A DNA stretch of 64,000 bases from Deltaproteobacteria bacterium (GCA_020630875.1 JAHDIH010000005.1:248001-312000), one strand, 5' to 3'; numbered from the stretch's first letter, positions 42,032-51,914 are shown. The notes: generated from the letters alone by a model not told the origin. Numbers and translations are program-made.

Positions 42032-42849
42032 GCAACTATCTCGTAACGGGTGGTACCAGTGGAGTTGGTCGAGCCAGCGCCAAAGCGCTGGTAGCGAGCG
42101 GGCATCATGTTATCGTGGTGGGACGTAACCAACAACGCGGGGAACAGGTTGCCCAAGAGCTTGGCATTCCCTTTTTCAGTGCCGACCTGTCTACTGGGGC
42201 TGGAGTTGACGCGGTTTTGGACTACGTTGTTACAAGTTTCGACAAGTTAGATGGATTGTTAAATAACGCGGGAATGTTTCCACGAAAGCGAAGGGTAACA
42301 TCGGAAGGTGTGGAGTTGACATTTGCGACTAACGTGTTGTCGTATTTTAGGCTTACCAAGGGCCTTTTGCCACTTTTACGAAAAGCCAAGCAGCCAAGAA
42401 TCGTGGATGTAGCATCGTCTATGATAGGGGACTACGAATTTTCGGATTTGCAGTTTGAAAGTCGTAAGTGGAATTCCATTTCAGCCTACAAGCAAAGTAA
42501 GCAATGCAATCGAATGCTTGCGTGGGCCTGGGCTAGAAAACTACAACACGTGACCATCAATGCGGTACATCCGGGCATGGTCGCTACCAATATTCAAAAC
42601 AATCAAGGATTTCCACTACGGCAGGTTATGAGGGTGTGGTGGAAACTAAAGGGAATTTCTGCGGAAGAAGGAGCGATAACCCCGGTCTGGGCACTAACAA
42701 ATGAGTCGCTTGCGAACACTACCGGTAAAATGTTTGCTCGTCAGAAAGAGAGGTCCAGGCCACACGACCATATGGAAAAATGCGATGAGCTTTGGGACTA
42801 TTGCGAAGGTTTGGACGCTAGTTCTCGTGAGTGCTACCAAGAGCTATAA
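42028..42849 (+). CDS. short-chain dehydrogenase/reductase
   Basis: A classical SDR of 273 residues: NAD(P) loop VTGGTSGVGRASA, NNAG in LDGLLNNAGMFP, catalytic Ser in IVDVASSM and Tyr/Lys in AYKQSKQCN, then VHPGMVATNI. The arrangement (long loop between Ser and Tyr, VxxDLxS-like ADLST early) resembles retinol-dehydrogenase-type SDRs (human RDH/WWOX-like), which reduce bulky carbonyl substrates; the substrate here is unknown. GTG start overlapping the stop of the AgmX-domain lipoprotein gene by 4 bases. Confidence 0.87.
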   Translation: MSNYLVTGGTSGVGRASAKALVASGHHVIVVGRNQQRGEQVAQELGIPFFSADLSTGAGVDAVLDYVVTSFDKLDGLLNNAGMFPRKRRVTSEGVELTFATNVLSYFRLTKGLLPLLRKAKQPRIVDVASSMIGDYEFSDLQFESRKWNSISAYKQSKQCNRMLAWAWARKLQHVTINAVHPGMVATNIQNNQGFPLRQVMRVWWKLKGISAEEGAITPVWALTNESLANTTGKMFARQKERSRPHDHMEKCDELWDYCEGLDASSRECYQEL

Positions 42850-42855
42850 GGAACG

Positions 42856-43266
42856 TTACGGTCGGCTGTCTAACTCGTCCCATTTTGCTTTGATAATATT
42901 CCAAGCTGTTGCAGCAGCGATGTATGCCTCTCTAGGCCCAAAAGATTGTTGGTCAGCGTATAGTCCACCATCGCGGTAGCGTAATTTTACGATGTTGAAT
43001 CCAGAATAGGAGTCCGTGCATCGTTGTTTCATCTCTTCTACCTCGCAGCCAGCATCGCTAGTACAAAGTGCTAGGACGCTGGCATCACTCGCCTCGCAGA
43101 AGCATGCATCTCGGACTTCAACTTCCCCCTCTGCGAGCTGACTGCACGGAAAGTCGAATACAAAAGACACGTCAACTTCTTCTGTTTCTGTTGTTTCCGA
43201 AGTCCCTAGTTCACAGCCACCTAACAGAAATATTAGGCTGCAACTCATAGTCGTAAAAATATTCAT
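42856..43266 (-). CDS. small Cys-rich lipoprotein
   Basis: Signal peptide with lipobox (MNIFTTMSCSLIFLLGGC). The mature 118 residues have an acidic linker (ELGTSETTETEEVD) and six Cys (FPCSQL, DACFCEASD, LCTSDAGC, RCTDS), which probably form disulfides, followed by an aromatic C-terminal part (LRYRDGGLYADQQSFG; WNIIKAKWDEL). No family recognised. The ATG is preceded at six bases by AAAACT, a weak -10-like hexamer. It ends 6 bases before the end of the convergent SDR gene. The 123 bases to the next minus-strand gene show nothing notable. Confidence 0.62.
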   Translation of the reverse strand: MNIFTTMSCSLIFLLGGCELGTSETTETEEVDVSFVFDFPCSQLAEGEVEVRDACFCEASDASVLALCTSDAGCEVEEMKQRCTDSYSGFNIVKLRYRDGGLYADQQSFGPREAYIAAATAWNIIKAKWDELDSRP

Positions 43267-43389
43267 GCCGCTAGTTTTGCAAGCGTCGTGCCTACTTTAA
43301 ACGCTAAAGCGGTAACCTTAACGATACTTTTTCGCCTCAGTTGAGGAGAGTTTCCCCAGTGGCGAGGAGGCTAGCCCCCGCAATAGATT

Positions 43390-44301
43390 TCATCGGAATC
43401 GAAAAGAGTTAATGGTGTCTTTCATACTAATTTGATGTTCAAAGCCCGTAGCCTCTGAAAAAGGCGACGAGTCGATTACGACCGGATACTTAATGTGGGC
43501 TTGCGCACCTTTGGGAAGCTTAGGCATTTTGAAGCGACCTTGAATAATGTTGAGTAATCGTGCGGGAACAGGGATCGCGGTTCGACCGGCTTCTCTAATG
43601 AGGATTGAAAGCGGTAGTGGGTCCAATCCCGCCACGTTAAAGACACCTTTGATGTCTGTTTCCAACGCGGCGCAAATGGCTCTTGCGTGATCAAATTCGT
43701 GCATAAACTGAAAAAGTGGGTCGTAACCCGCGATAATTGGGACCCTGGGTCCCTTTATGAAACTTGCTAAGGTTCCAGAGCCCGTCGGACCCAAAGTATA
43801 ACAGTGACGAAGCACGATCGTCTGAAGTTTGGGAAAACGCCACAGCGCAGAACCAGCATACAAGTCCGCGGCAACCAGATCGGCGAGCTCTGGAAACGTA
43901 GTCATGGCCATCGGTGGCGAGTCTTCGCTATGGTAGAGCGGGGCGTCGGGAGCGGCTCCGTAGTAGGTATGTCGCCCTACGAAAATGGCTTTGCGCGCGC
44001 CATATTTATGAGCGTGTTCAAATACTGATTTTGTGCCACGCAAATTGATTCGGTAGCGATCATGGCTTGGGGCACTTAAGTGAGTCACCGTTGCCATGTG
44101 AATGACCGCATCAGGACGGAACTTACGAAACGCTTCCTCTGCGGAGCGTTTGCGAATGTCAGCGGTAATCATCTCATAGTCGCTGGGCGCGTCTGGCCAA
44201 GGCCGTCTGTCGACTCCGCAGATTTGATGACCTGCGGCAGCAGCTAACTCCGCTACTAGTTGTCCTATGTGCCCAGTAATTCCGGTGATTAGTACTTTCA
44301 T
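43390..44301 (-). CDS. NAD-dependent epimerase/dehydratase-like SDR
   Basis: An extended [21 protein letters not shown] is the Rossmann loop, ITADIRKR and [16 protein letters not shown] match the family's second and third elements, and [28 protein letters not shown] corresponds to the substrate-binding part before helix F. The usual catalytic Tyr-x3-Lys is not seen: after [16 protein letters not shown] the sequence is [10 protein letters not shown], without Lys at that place. It may be a binding protein or use other residues. It overlaps the acyltransferase gene by 4 bases (ATGA), suggesting joint work on a lipid or envelope sugar; this is inference. Confidence 0.78.
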   Translation of the reverse strand: MKVLITGITGHIGQLVAELAAAAGHQICGVDRRPWPDAPSDYEMITADIRKRSAEEAFRKFRPDAVIHMATVTHLSAPSHDRYRINLRGTKSVFEHAHKYGARKAIFVGRHTYYGAAPDAPLYHSEDSPPMAMTTFPELADLVAADLYAGSALWRFPKLQTIVLRHCYTLGPTGSGTLASFIKGPRVPIIAGYDPLFQFMHEFDHARAICAALETDIKGVFNVAGLDPLPLSILIREAGRTAIPVPARLLNIIQGRFKMPKLPKGAQAHIKYPVVIDSSPFSEATGFEHQISMKDTINSFRFR

Positions 44302-45113
44302 TCGGGAAGTCCTTTGCGGTGGCGCGCGTATCCGATTTGAATGAGTTCACGAATTTTGTCTTTGACCACGCGAACGTGAGCTTCGATCTGTTTGTCATCC
44401 TCAAAACCGTCACCTTCGAATACTAGAGGTTTACCGTAAACGATTCGCAGAGGAACGCGACGGGGAAGTGGAATTAGATAGCGTGTAATTGGAATGTAGG
44501 GGACGCCAAAACGTTTGCCTATTTTTTCTAAGTTAAAAACAGTCGGCAAGGCATCGCTCGCTCCTATCACGGCAAAAGGTATAATGGGCGTGTTGGTTCG
44601 TAGTGCGAGTCTGACAAAACCACTACCAAAACGTACCAAGGTATGGCGGTCGCTGTAGAGTTTTGCAGTACCTCTAGCACCTTCTGGGAAAACCATGAGC
44701 ATTCGGTCGTTTCGTAGCAAGTGTTCGGCAATCTCGGGAACGCCGGTGAAGTTTCCTGTTCGATTGGTATATCGGGACGCAAACGGGAGCTTATTCAAAA
44801 ACTTTTCTGCCATTCCGTGAGCGAGTCTTGGTGGACTAGATTCATTGAATAACGAAGCGAGAACCATAGCTCCATCGATGGCAACACCTCCAGAGTGGTT
44901 GCCTACTACCATTCCTCGACCATGAGCTGGTATATTCTCGGCTCCATCCACTGTGACCGTGAAGTACCGCTTATACATTAGGTTAAATAAGGAATACATC
45001 AATGCTAGATCGGTCTTATCGAGACCATAGGCATCCACACCGTACTCGTTGAAGTTCACGTTGAGTCTTTCGACTCGCTCTTTCACTTCTCGGCTTATGG
45101 CAAATCGCAGCAC
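44298..45113 (-). CDS. lysophospholipid acyltransferase (PlsC-like)
   Basis: The LPLAT domain is present: [18 protein letters not shown] holds the catalytic His and Asp (spaced as in the NHSGG subfamily, related to DGAT-like enzymes), NRTGNFTG and [14 protein letters not shown] the glycerol-phosphate binding Glu-Gly block, and [17 protein letters not shown] the fourth motif. No membrane helix is obvious except a hydrophobic segment around [12 protein letters not shown]. Length 271. It transfers acyl groups to a glycerol or related acceptor; which one cannot be read. GTG start; the downstream SDR-type gene overlaps its stop. Confidence 0.84.
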   Translation of the reverse strand: MLRFAISREVKERVERLNVNFNEYGVDAYGLDKTDLALMYSLFNLMYKRYFTVTVDGAENIPAHGRGMVVGNHSGGVAIDGAMVLASLFNESSPPRLAHGMAEKFLNKLPFASRYTNRTGNFTGVPEIAEHLLRNDRMLMVFPEGARGTAKLYSDRHTLVRFGSGFVRLALRTNTPIIPFAVIGASDALPTVFNLEKIGKRFGVPYIPITRYLIPLPRRVPLRIVYGKPLVFEGDGFEDDKQIEAHVRVVKDKIRELIQIGYARHRKGLPE

Positions 45114-45175
45114 GCCCCTTTATCGCATCTTTTCGCAGGAGAGAGAAGTCTGGATCTGGTCTGGGGCCTTTCTAC

Positions 45176-46675
45176 ATGCGACGATGGCTTGTGAAGGTCG
45201 TCCCGAGCAAAGAAAAATTTGTCGAGCTTGCCGCAACGTCCAATGTGGTACCTGTTTGCTACGAGCTTATCTGCGATGATCTGACGCCAGTAATGGCCTA
45301 TCAACGAGTAGCGGGTCCCAATACGTTTCTGCTGGAATCTGCGTCTGGCGGAGAAAATTGGGGACGGTATTCCATCGTCGGAATTAGCTGCCGCGGAACG
45401 TATACGTTTGAGGATGGGGTGGCTTCAGCATCGTGGCTAGGAAAAAGTGAGCAGAATGCCTCTTGGAAAACCGATAATCCTTTAGTGGGGCTGGCTGAAG
45501 TTCTGGAAGCCTTTTCACCTGCAGAGTCCAAAGAGCTTCCCAGGTTCTGGGGCGGGGCTGTGGGTTGGATTGCTTATGACAGCGTCCGCTATTTTGAACC
45601 TAGCGTCGGCAATTCGCGGTCGGATTTGCCCGACGTTCACATGCTGCTAACCGATGTGGTCGCCATATTTGACAACCTTAGGCAGCGGGTGAAAGTAGTT
45701 TCTGCGGCGTACGTACCACGACATTCTACCGCTGGGGCGAGCTATGACGAGGCTGTGACTCGAATTGAGCAAGCGGTGGAAAAAATGACGACGCCTGGAA
45801 AGCCACTCGGCCGGCTGGAGATTTCAACGCACGCCGCGCTTAGTCCCCAATGGAACATGAGTGATCAAGCGTTTTGCGATGCGGTAAAAGCGGCACAAGA
45901 ATATATTGCTTCTGGAGATATCTTTCAGGTGGTACTTTCTCGCAAAGGGGTTGTTTCTCAAGATGAAACCGATCCATTCGACATTTACCGCAGCCTACGC
46001 ACCATCAATCCGTCCCCATACATGTTCTTTATTCAAAGTGACTATGGGGCTGTTATTGGTGCGTCGCCAGAAACCCTAGTGCGGTTCGACGGGGAGGAGG
46101 TATTTGTTCGTCCAATCGCTGGGACACGCAGGCGAGGTGGCAGCGAAGCTGCAGACCAAAAACTGGAAGAAGAGCTACTTGCAGATGAAAAAGAACGTGC
46201 GGAACATCTAATGTTGGTCGATCTTGGTCGAAATGACGTAGGAAGGGTGTGCAGACCTGCATCCGTCGAAGTAACGAAATTTATGTCGGTAGAGCGTTAC
46301 TCCCACGTCATGCACATTGTATCGGACGTTCGTGGAAGCATTGCCGATGGTTTCACTTGGAAGGACGTAATCGCTTCGACGCTACCGGCAGGTACGCTTA
46401 GCGGCGCTCCTAAAGTGCGAGCAATGCAGATTGTCGAAGAACTTGAAGCCGCGCCTCGCGGTCTCTACGGCGGGGCGGTGGGCTATATCGGATTTTCTGG
46501 TAACGCCGACGTGGCGATAGCCATCCGGAGTGCGGTGGTGCGTGACGGAGAGATTTCGTTTCAAAGCGGTGCTGGCATTGTTGCAGACTCTAATGCAGAG
46601 CGAGAGCTTGAAGAGACGATTGAAAAGTCGGCTGCTATTTGTGCCGCAATTGAGATGGCTAGAACTTCGAAGTAA
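45176..46675 (+). CDS. trpE: anthranilate synthase component I
   Basis: TrpE makes anthranilate from chorismate in tryptophan synthesis together with a glutaminase subunit. The N-terminal feedback-inhibition element LLESASGGENWGRYS, the FWGGAVGWIAYDSVRYFE region, and the chorismate-binding core (FQVVLSRKG, PSPYMFFIQ, GASPETLVR, RPIAGTRRRG, LVDLGRNDVGRV, VMHIVSDVRG, ASTLPAGTLSGAPKVRAM, GAVGYIGFSG, QSGAGIVADS) are all intact. 499 residues is standard for a TrpE without fused TrpG; no trpG or other trp gene is in the window. Start ATG 45176 or GTG 45191; neither has a clear ribosome site. Confidence 0.94.
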   Translation: MRRWLVKVVPSKEKFVELAATSNVVPVCYELICDDLTPVMAYQRVAGPNTFLLESASGGENWGRYSIVGISCRGTYTFEDGVASASWLGKSEQNASWKTDNPLVGLAEVLEAFSPAESKELPRFWGGAVGWIAYDSVRYFEPSVGNSRSDLPDVHMLLTDVVAIFDNLRQRVKVVSAAYVPRHSTAGASYDEAVTRIEQAVEKMTTPGKPLGRLEISTHAALSPQWNMSDQAFCDAVKAAQEYIASGDIFQVVLSRKGVVSQDETDPFDIYRSLRTINPSPYMFFIQSDYGAVIGASPETLVRFDGEEVFVRPIAGTRRRGGSEAADQKLEEELLADEKERAEHLMLVDLGRNDVGRVCRPASVEVTKFMSVERYSHVMHIVSDVRGSIADGFTWKDVIASTLPAGTLSGAPKVRAMQIVEELEAAPRGLYGGAVGYIGFSGNADVAIAIRSAVVRDGEISFQSGAGIVADSNAERELEETIEKSAAICAAIEMARTSK

Positions 46676-46765
46676 CCAGTACTTTCGTCGGCTTAATTGA
46701 GTATGACAAACATCACATGATAAGCGATATTGTTGTCATTGATTGAACCTTTACGGCCTCCGCCG

Positions 46766-46771
46766 TACTTT
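46766..46771 (+). promoter_or_regulatory. TAnnnT hexamer before gene 46778
   Basis: TACTTT lies six bases before the ATG at 46778, where the signal peptide begins. No ribosome site. Confidence 0.4.
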
Positions 46772-46777
46772 CTTAAC

Positions 46778-47875
46778 ATGAAGAAGTTTTTCACTTTAGC
46801 AGTATTTCTGTTGATTCCCATTAACGCATACAGCGAGTCTTTGCAGGCTGAAAGCGCCATCAATCCTGTGATAGGGGATGTGAGTTGGCTGCACCACTTT
46901 GGAGAATACCCGGACCAGACCACCCATGGCATCAAGCGGATCAAGCTCCACTTGCAATACGTTATCAAGAGACTTCAAGAGAATGATCGCGTTCCTTCGC
47001 AGAAGCGCCGATATCTTATTAACAAACTAAAACAGTACTCTGAGGGGAGCCAATTCCCGCAGCACAATTCTCATTCGCAAAGGTCTCCTCGCTTCATTGA
47101 CCATCGTGGCGTTCCCTGCGCCGTCGGGTACTTGATGATTGAGAGTGGGGCAGGTGACTTGGCGAAAAAGATTAACCGGGCGCATGAGTACGACTCGATT
47201 GCCATGATCATGACCGGGACCTTGGCCAACCAAGTCCGGCAGTGGGCAGACTTAAATGGTTTTACCGTCAGTGAACTCGCCATTATTCAACCGACTTATG
47301 GTGGTATGGGAATGCGGAGACCGCAACCACTCCCCGTTACGGTAGAGCGCCTACACAAACTCCTAGAGCCTGTAGAGAATGACCTCAAACAATGCGTGCG
47401 AATAAATGCTTCTGGCTATCCACTCGATGTGATCCTCAATACCTATCCTAACGGCCCATTCTCTGTTCGGGTGAGAGACGGCAAGAAAAAGAAGTTGGTC
47501 CACAACGCGGAACTATCAAATTGTCTAAGTTCTGCGGTTGCTCGTGCGCTTCAAAAACGAAAGCTCCCCAGCTCGAGAAAAGTCTGGAAGCGAATCAATC
47601 AAATTTCCACATCGCGCGTGAAACAGCTCCAGACGGCTCAACTCCTTTTTCAACAAAAAACTAGGGGGTTCTACAATAGAAAGGCTGCGTCGAGTTGCCA
47701 GACGTCTGTCGCTTTTCCGATGGACGTTATCGTCCTTGTCCACGCTGATGGGTCTCAAAGTTTTGACAGGCGGACCACCAACCGATGCCTCGAAAACGAG
47801 CTAGGATTGCCACTTCGATTTCCGGTCCTCACCGACGAGATTTTCACTCAGACTCTGTTTTTCCCCGCTAGATAA
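46778..47875 (+). CDS. secreted protein of uncharacterised FxDxxGxxCAxGYL family
   Basis: From the ATG at 46778 a signal peptide (MKKFFTLAVFLLIPINAYS) leads into a 345-residue mature protein. Its first half has FIDHRGVPCAVGYLMIESGAG, then ANQVRQWADLNGFTVSELAIIQPTY, a pattern I recall from uncharacterised secreted proteins of Bacteroidota and Deltaproteobacteria. The second half holds two similar segments: LKQCVRINASGYPLDVILNTY and SCQTSVAFPMDVIVLVHADG, each preceded or followed by a C-L-x-x-x-L helix (NCLSSAVARAL; RCLENELGL), resembling the Cys-containing AgmX-like repeats. An upstream in-frame start would place 16 residues before the signal peptide and is unlikely. Function unknown. Confidence 0.65.
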   Translation: MKKFFTLAVFLLIPINAYSESLQAESAINPVIGDVSWLHHFGEYPDQTTHGIKRIKLHLQYVIKRLQENDRVPSQKRRYLINKLKQYSEGSQFPQHNSHSQRSPRFIDHRGVPCAVGYLMIESGAGDLAKKINRAHEYDSIAMIMTGTLANQVRQWADLNGFTVSELAIIQPTYGGMGMRRPQPLPVTVERLHKLLEPVENDLKQCVRINASGYPLDVILNTYPNGPFSVRVRDGKKKKLVHNAELSNCLSSAVARALQKRKLPSSRKVWKRINQISTSRVKQLQTAQLLFQQKTRGFYNRKAASSCQTSVAFPMDVIVLVHADGSQSFDRRTTNRCLENELGLPLRFPVLTDEIFTQTLFFPAR

Positions 47876-47891
47876 CAGACGTTTACGTTTT

Positions 47892-48797
47892 TCAAAGATT
47901 TCGTATTTTTCGCAGAAGTTTTCTGGCTGTCTCGGCGTCTTCGGAACAAGAGCGAAGAGAGTCTTGAATAAGCTCAAAGGACGCGATGGGGAGTTCTTTC
48001 GGAAACTGAGAGAATTCTCCCTCTGCCGCCATCACATTGATTCTAAGATTGGATAGGACGTCGTTTAGTTCCGACACCACTTCTTCCGCATCACCCAATA
48101 CTTGATTCGCCCGCGACATGCGCGCATCGAGTCCTTCATCTTTGACTACATTCTGTAAGTTTCCGAGTTTGTCCCGAAGTTGGTCACGTTCTTCCGTAAG
48201 CGCGGCATGGTCGCGCTCCAAATCTTCAAGTTTTTGAGCGACCTCCGCTTTGCCGCCGCTCCCCCGAATAATTCGTAGCTCGGTTTCGAGCTGCTCGACC
48301 CTTCGACGCAACCGTTTGATTTCCTCAAAACTGCCGTTGTCGGATGGCGCTGACTGAGGTCGCGGTAGGCTCGGCGCTGGGTTGGGCGCAGAAACCGATA
48401 CTGGTGGTACGTCAACACTAAGGGGCGGCGCGGCAGGCGGGGGACCATGAGATACCGCTCGTGGTTGCTGAGATACGGCTCTTGGGGGCACAGAAACCTG
48501 CGGCCTGCCATCATCTACGAATCTGAGCCACAAGTTGCCACAACGGACCGCTTGTCCATTCACAAAAAGGTGCGTGGAGACTCTCGCTTCTTGAAAGAAA
48601 CAACCATTGGCGCTGCCGAGATCTGTTAACAAGTAGCCGGATTGGGTTAGCTGAATTTTGGCATGATAACGAGAAACCATCCCATCATCGCAGCGCAGCT
48701 CGCAGTCCATGGCCCTGCCAATACGGACTTCCCCTGCCGTTAGAGGTAAGGTTCCTTCTTGTCCTTGCGCATCGCGCCATAGAATCTTTGCTGCCAC
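47892..48797 (-). CDS. FHA-domain protein with coiled coil
   Basis: I take GTG 48797 as start; the longer frame (to 48920) would run into the divergent purF gene. Residues 5-95 form an FHA domain: VRIGRAMDCELRCDDG, MVSRYHAKIQLTQSGYLLTDLGSANGCFF, with the phosphothreonine-binding Arg, Ser and His of the fold. A Pro/Val-rich linker follows (VPPRAVSQQPRAV; PPAAPPLSVDVPP), then a coiled coil from about residue 165 (FEEIKRLRRRVEQLETELRII; KLEDLERDHAALTEERDQL) and a helical end. It should bind phosphothreonine peptides made by a Ser/Thr kinase, common in myxobacteria; no kinase is next to it. Confidence 0.82.
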   Translation of the reverse strand: MAAKILWRDAQGQEGTLPLTAGEVRIGRAMDCELRCDDGMVSRYHAKIQLTQSGYLLTDLGSANGCFFQEARVSTHLFVNGQAVRCGNLWLRFVDDGRPQVSVPPRAVSQQPRAVSHGPPPAAPPLSVDVPPVSVSAPNPAPSLPRPQSAPSDNGSFEEIKRLRRRVEQLETELRIIRGSGGKAEVAQKLEDLERDHAALTEERDQLRDKLGNLQNVVKDEGLDARMSRANQVLGDAEEVVSELNDVLSNLRINVMAAEGEFSQFPKELPIASFELIQDSLRSCSEDAETARKLLRKIRNL

Positions 48798-48890
48798 GGC
48801 GTAATTTTGCCTTAAATTCAGGCTAACTCCAAGTTTTGCAAGGTGCTCGATTCCCCTGGGAGCTGATGTCGTAACGTGATAAAAGAGCGT

Positions 48891-50282
48891 GTGTGTGGCG
48901 TATTTGGAATAATTGGCCATGAAGAGGCCGCAAACCTAACTTATCTTGGATTGCACTCTTTGCAGCATCGTGGGCAAGAATCGGGTGGGATAGCCTGCAG
49001 TGATGGCACGGTAATGCGGCGGCAGATAAAAATGGGGCTTGTCTCTGAAGCCTTCAAACGCAATGCCCTGCAAGAACTTCCCGGACGTACTGCCGTTGGG
49101 CACGTTCGCTACTCTACCGCCGGTAGCTCTGACATTCGCAATGCACAACCATTCGTTCTGGATTACGCCCATGGGCAAGTCGCAATTGCTCATAACGGGA
49201 ACCTCGTGAACGCAGGCGACCTTAAGAAAAAACTTGAGCAGGCTGGTTCAATATTTCAAACCAGTTCCGATACTGAGGTCATCGTTCACTTGATGGCTCG
49301 CTCCGGCCAGCCCACTACGCTTGGCAGGTTGGTCGAAGCTTTATCGCAAGTGCGAGGCGCTTACTCACTTCTGGTGATGGCAGACGGAAAGCTGTTTGCG
49401 GCTCGAGACCCTCACGGTTTTCGCCCGTTGGTATTAGGACGGTTGAAAGACGCGTTCGTTTTCTCGTCGGAGACCTCTTCGTTTAACCTTATTGAGGCAG
49501 AGTTTATCCGTGAAGTAGAGCCAGGCGAAGTCGTAGTTATTGGCGACTCGGGACTCACGTCGTCTAAGCCGTTGCCAAAGAAACCAAAGAAGTTTTGTGT
49601 GTTTGAGCACGTCTACTTTGCCCGACCAGATACCACCTTTGATGAGCAGACCGTTTATCACGCTCGCATTGAACTTGGACGTCAGTTAGCGCGTGAGATG
49701 CCGACCAATGCGGATGTCGTGATACCCGTCCCTGATTCCGGCGTTCCGTCGGCGGTGGGGTACAGCAAAGAATCGGGTATTCCGTTTGAACTTGGGTTAA
49801 TTCGATCCCACTACGTAGGAAGAACGTTTATCGAGCCTCAAGACTCCATTCGACACTTTGGGGTCAAGCTAAAACTTTCTCCTGTCGGTGCCGTTGTGAA
49901 TGGGAAAAGCGTGGTTGTTGTTGACGACTCTTTGGTCCGTGGTACGACGAGTCGCAAAATTGTTAAGATGCTACGCGCCGCAGGAGCAAAGGAAGTGCAT
50001 CTAAGAATTGCAGCTCCTCCCACCACTCATCCCTGCTTCTACGGCATTGACACGCCCACACGCTCGGAGCTAATTGCTTCCAATCACACCGTCGAGGAAA
50101 TCGCTCGCTACATTACATGCGATACGCTCTCTTACATTTCCCATGATGGTTTGATGAAAGCCGTGAATGGTCAAGATGGTGGCTTTTGTTCTGCGTGTTT
50201 TACGGGCGACTACCCTGTGGAACTCAGCGGAGGCGCCAACCCCATTATACCTCTAAGAAAAAGGATAGAAACTGATGGTTGA
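48891..50282 (+). CDS. purF: amidophosphoribosyltransferase
   Basis: PurF makes 5-phosphoribosylamine, the first committed purine intermediate. I choose the GTG at 48891 because it yields [13 protein letters not shown], with Cys at position 2 as the exposed N-terminal nucleophile; the frame from 48876 would add five residues. Glutaminase elements [17 protein letters not shown] and AHNGNLVN are present, and the PRPP loop is [13 protein letters not shown]. Cys residues in [17 protein letters not shown] and GGFCSACF match the four ligands of the 4Fe-4S cluster of Bacillus-type PurF, whose loss by oxidation inactivates the enzyme. The stop overlaps the prfB start by 8 bases. Confidence 0.95.
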   Translation: MCGVFGIIGHEEAANLTYLGLHSLQHRGQESGGIACSDGTVMRRQIKMGLVSEAFKRNALQELPGRTAVGHVRYSTAGSSDIRNAQPFVLDYAHGQVAIAHNGNLVNAGDLKKKLEQAGSIFQTSSDTEVIVHLMARSGQPTTLGRLVEALSQVRGAYSLLVMADGKLFAARDPHGFRPLVLGRLKDAFVFSSETSSFNLIEAEFIREVEPGEVVVIGDSGLTSSKPLPKKPKKFCVFEHVYFARPDTTFDEQTVYHARIELGRQLAREMPTNADVVIPVPDSGVPSAVGYSKESGIPFELGLIRSHYVGRTFIEPQDSIRHFGVKLKLSPVGAVVNGKSVVVVDDSLVRGTTSRKIVKMLRAAGAKEVHLRIAAPPTTHPCFYGIDTPTRSELIASNHTVEEIARYITCDTLSYISHDGLMKAVNGQDGGFCSACFTGDYPVELSGGANPIIPLRKRIETDG

Positions 50283-51394
50283 GAGTACAGAAATCAATCG
50301 AGTCCGCGGCCAGATAAAAGATGTAAAGGTTCAATTAGAGGACCTGAGGAGGCATCTTTGACGTTGAAACCAAACGCGATCGCGTAGACGAACTCGAGTC
50401 CCTTTCATCTGATCCTGACTTTTGGAACAATCAAGAAAAAGCGCAAGCGCTGTTGCGAGAGTCAAAGCAATGCAAAGACATTGTTAGTCTCTACGACAGT
50501 CAAATCGAGGCGGTCGCCGATGCGGAAGTCATGCTTGAAATGGCGGAGGAGGGGGATGACGATGCCTTTGCCGAAGCGGATAGCAGCATACGAGGTGTTG
50601 TAAGCTCGTTAGCCGATCTTGAGTTCCGTCGAATGCTTTCTGGAGAAGCCGACAGCGGTGGTGCCGTAGTCAGTATTAACTCCGGCGCAGGTGGCGTAGA
50701 AGCTTGCGATTGGGCGTCCATGTTGCTGCGAATGGTCCTTCGTTACTGCGAGCGCAAGTCCTGGTCGATTCAAATTGTAGATGAACAACCGGCCGAAGAA
50801 GCGGGCATCAAAGGTTGTACGTTCGTGGTGACGGGGGAGTACGCTTATGGGCTTTTGAAGGCCGAAATGGGAGTTCATCGCCTGGTCCGCATTTCGCCTT
50901 TTGACTCCAACGCGAGAAGGCATACGTCTTTCGCTTCGGTCTCGGTATCTCCGGACATCGATGACGATATCGACATCGAAATCAACGACTCAGACCTAAG
51001 GATCGACAAGTACCGTGCAAGTGGCGCTGGTGGGCAGCACGTGAATAAGACGGAATCGGCCATCCGCATTACTCATGAACCCACCAATACGGTGGTTCAG
51101 TGTCAGAATGAGCGTTCTCAGCATAAGAACCTTGCTACGGCCATGCGTTTGTTACGTTCGAAACTGTACGAGTTAGAACTTCGCAAAAGAGAAGAAGAAG
51201 CTGCCGCGGAGCAAGCCACACGAAAAAAAATCGAATGGGGATCGCAAATTCGTTCCTACGTGTTAGCCCCATACCGGCAAGTCAACGACCACCGTACAGA
51301 GCTAAAGATTTCTCAGGTGGATGCCGTCCTAGATGGTGACCTCGACGAACTTATTCGCGAATACCTGCTAATGATGGGCAACTCTGCAACGTAA
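50275..51394 (+). CDS. prfB: peptide chain release factor 2 with programmed +1 frameshift
   Basis: RF2 ends translation at UGA and UAA. The gene is in two frames: ATG 50275 opens 28 codons ending CTT TGA (50356-50361); shifting +1 there continues as Asp-Val-Glu to the TAA at 51394, total 372 residues. The internal Shine-Dalgarno AGGAGG sits three bases before CTT, as in the classic prfB site, so RF2 shortage raises frameshifting and RF2 level. The product has the SPF stop-codon motif ([11 protein letters not shown]) and GGQ ([13 protein letters not shown]). It overlaps purF by 8 bases and the next gene by one (TAATG). Confidence 0.96.
50347..50362 (+). promoter_or_regulatory. prfB programmed +1 frameshift site
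   Basis: AGGAGG-CAT-CTT-TGA-C: an internal ribosome site, slippery CTT and an in-frame TGA read by RF2 itself. Autoregulation by frameshifting is established for prfB in many bacteria. Confidence 0.95.
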
Positions 51395-51837
51395 TGGCGG
51401 CAAGCTACCGTTCCCAGGATCTGAAAGAGAGTTGTGGGTTGTGCGATTCTATCGCAACTAACGTTTGCGTCAGTTGCAGGCGCCCAGCTTGTGATGGCGA
51501 CTTTGTACAGGAAACCGACTTTTGTAAGGATTGCCATCTCGATTGGAAAGCCTCCCGCTTGGATGCCATAACCCAAACTGAATATCGAACCGCTGCTTCG
51601 GCAATTAAGCTCTCTACCTTTGGCTTAACGCTTTCTTTGTTTGTGGCACCCTTTAGCGTTCCGGTGTCGTTAGGCTTAATGGCAGCTACAGGGGTTGTGC
51701 TGGTTGCCGGGGTGGCATTCGAAGCCGCAAGTCGAATCAGAAACAAGGTGATTGCTAGTTTTCGAACAGAGAGCAGTATGAAGGACGAGTTTGTGGCGAA
51801 TGCGCAAACGAAATTGCTAGATTCAGGGGACGATTAA
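51394..51837 (+). CDS. zinc-finger membrane protein, paralog A
   Basis: First of a family of small proteins in this region. The N-terminus has YRSQ followed by a Cys cluster of pattern C-x2-C-x7-C-x2-C-x4-C-x10-C-x2-C (CGLCD...CVSCRRPACDGDF...FCKDC), similar to a B-box zinc finger. Then come a short linker with Trp (HLDWKAS), two hydrophobic segments forming a hairpin (about 70-88 and 90-110) and a basic cytoplasmic end closing with KLLDSGDD. The shared ending (S/T-x-R/T-KL-L/I-x-S/P-G) recurs in the paralogs. ATG shares one base with the prfB stop. Function is unknown; protein binding through the zinc finger at a membrane is my guess. Confidence 0.7.
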   Translation: MAASYRSQDLKESCGLCDSIATNVCVSCRRPACDGDFVQETDFCKDCHLDWKASRLDAITQTEYRTAASAIKLSTFGLTLSLFVAPFSVPVSLGLMAATGVVLVAGVAFEAASRIRNKVIASFRTESSMKDEFVANAQTKLLDSGDD

Positions 51838-51914
51838 AACCTCAGCGGGCTCATAAGTCGGCTCCCCCCTTTAAGAAAATACGCTTTGTTACGTCTTTAA
51901 CCCAAGCGGTTTGG

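Noticed and set aside
45176..46675. para-aminobenzoate or isochorismate synthase instead of TrpE
   Set aside because: The intact LLES feedback element and overall length fit anthranilate synthase; pabB usually lacks this form.
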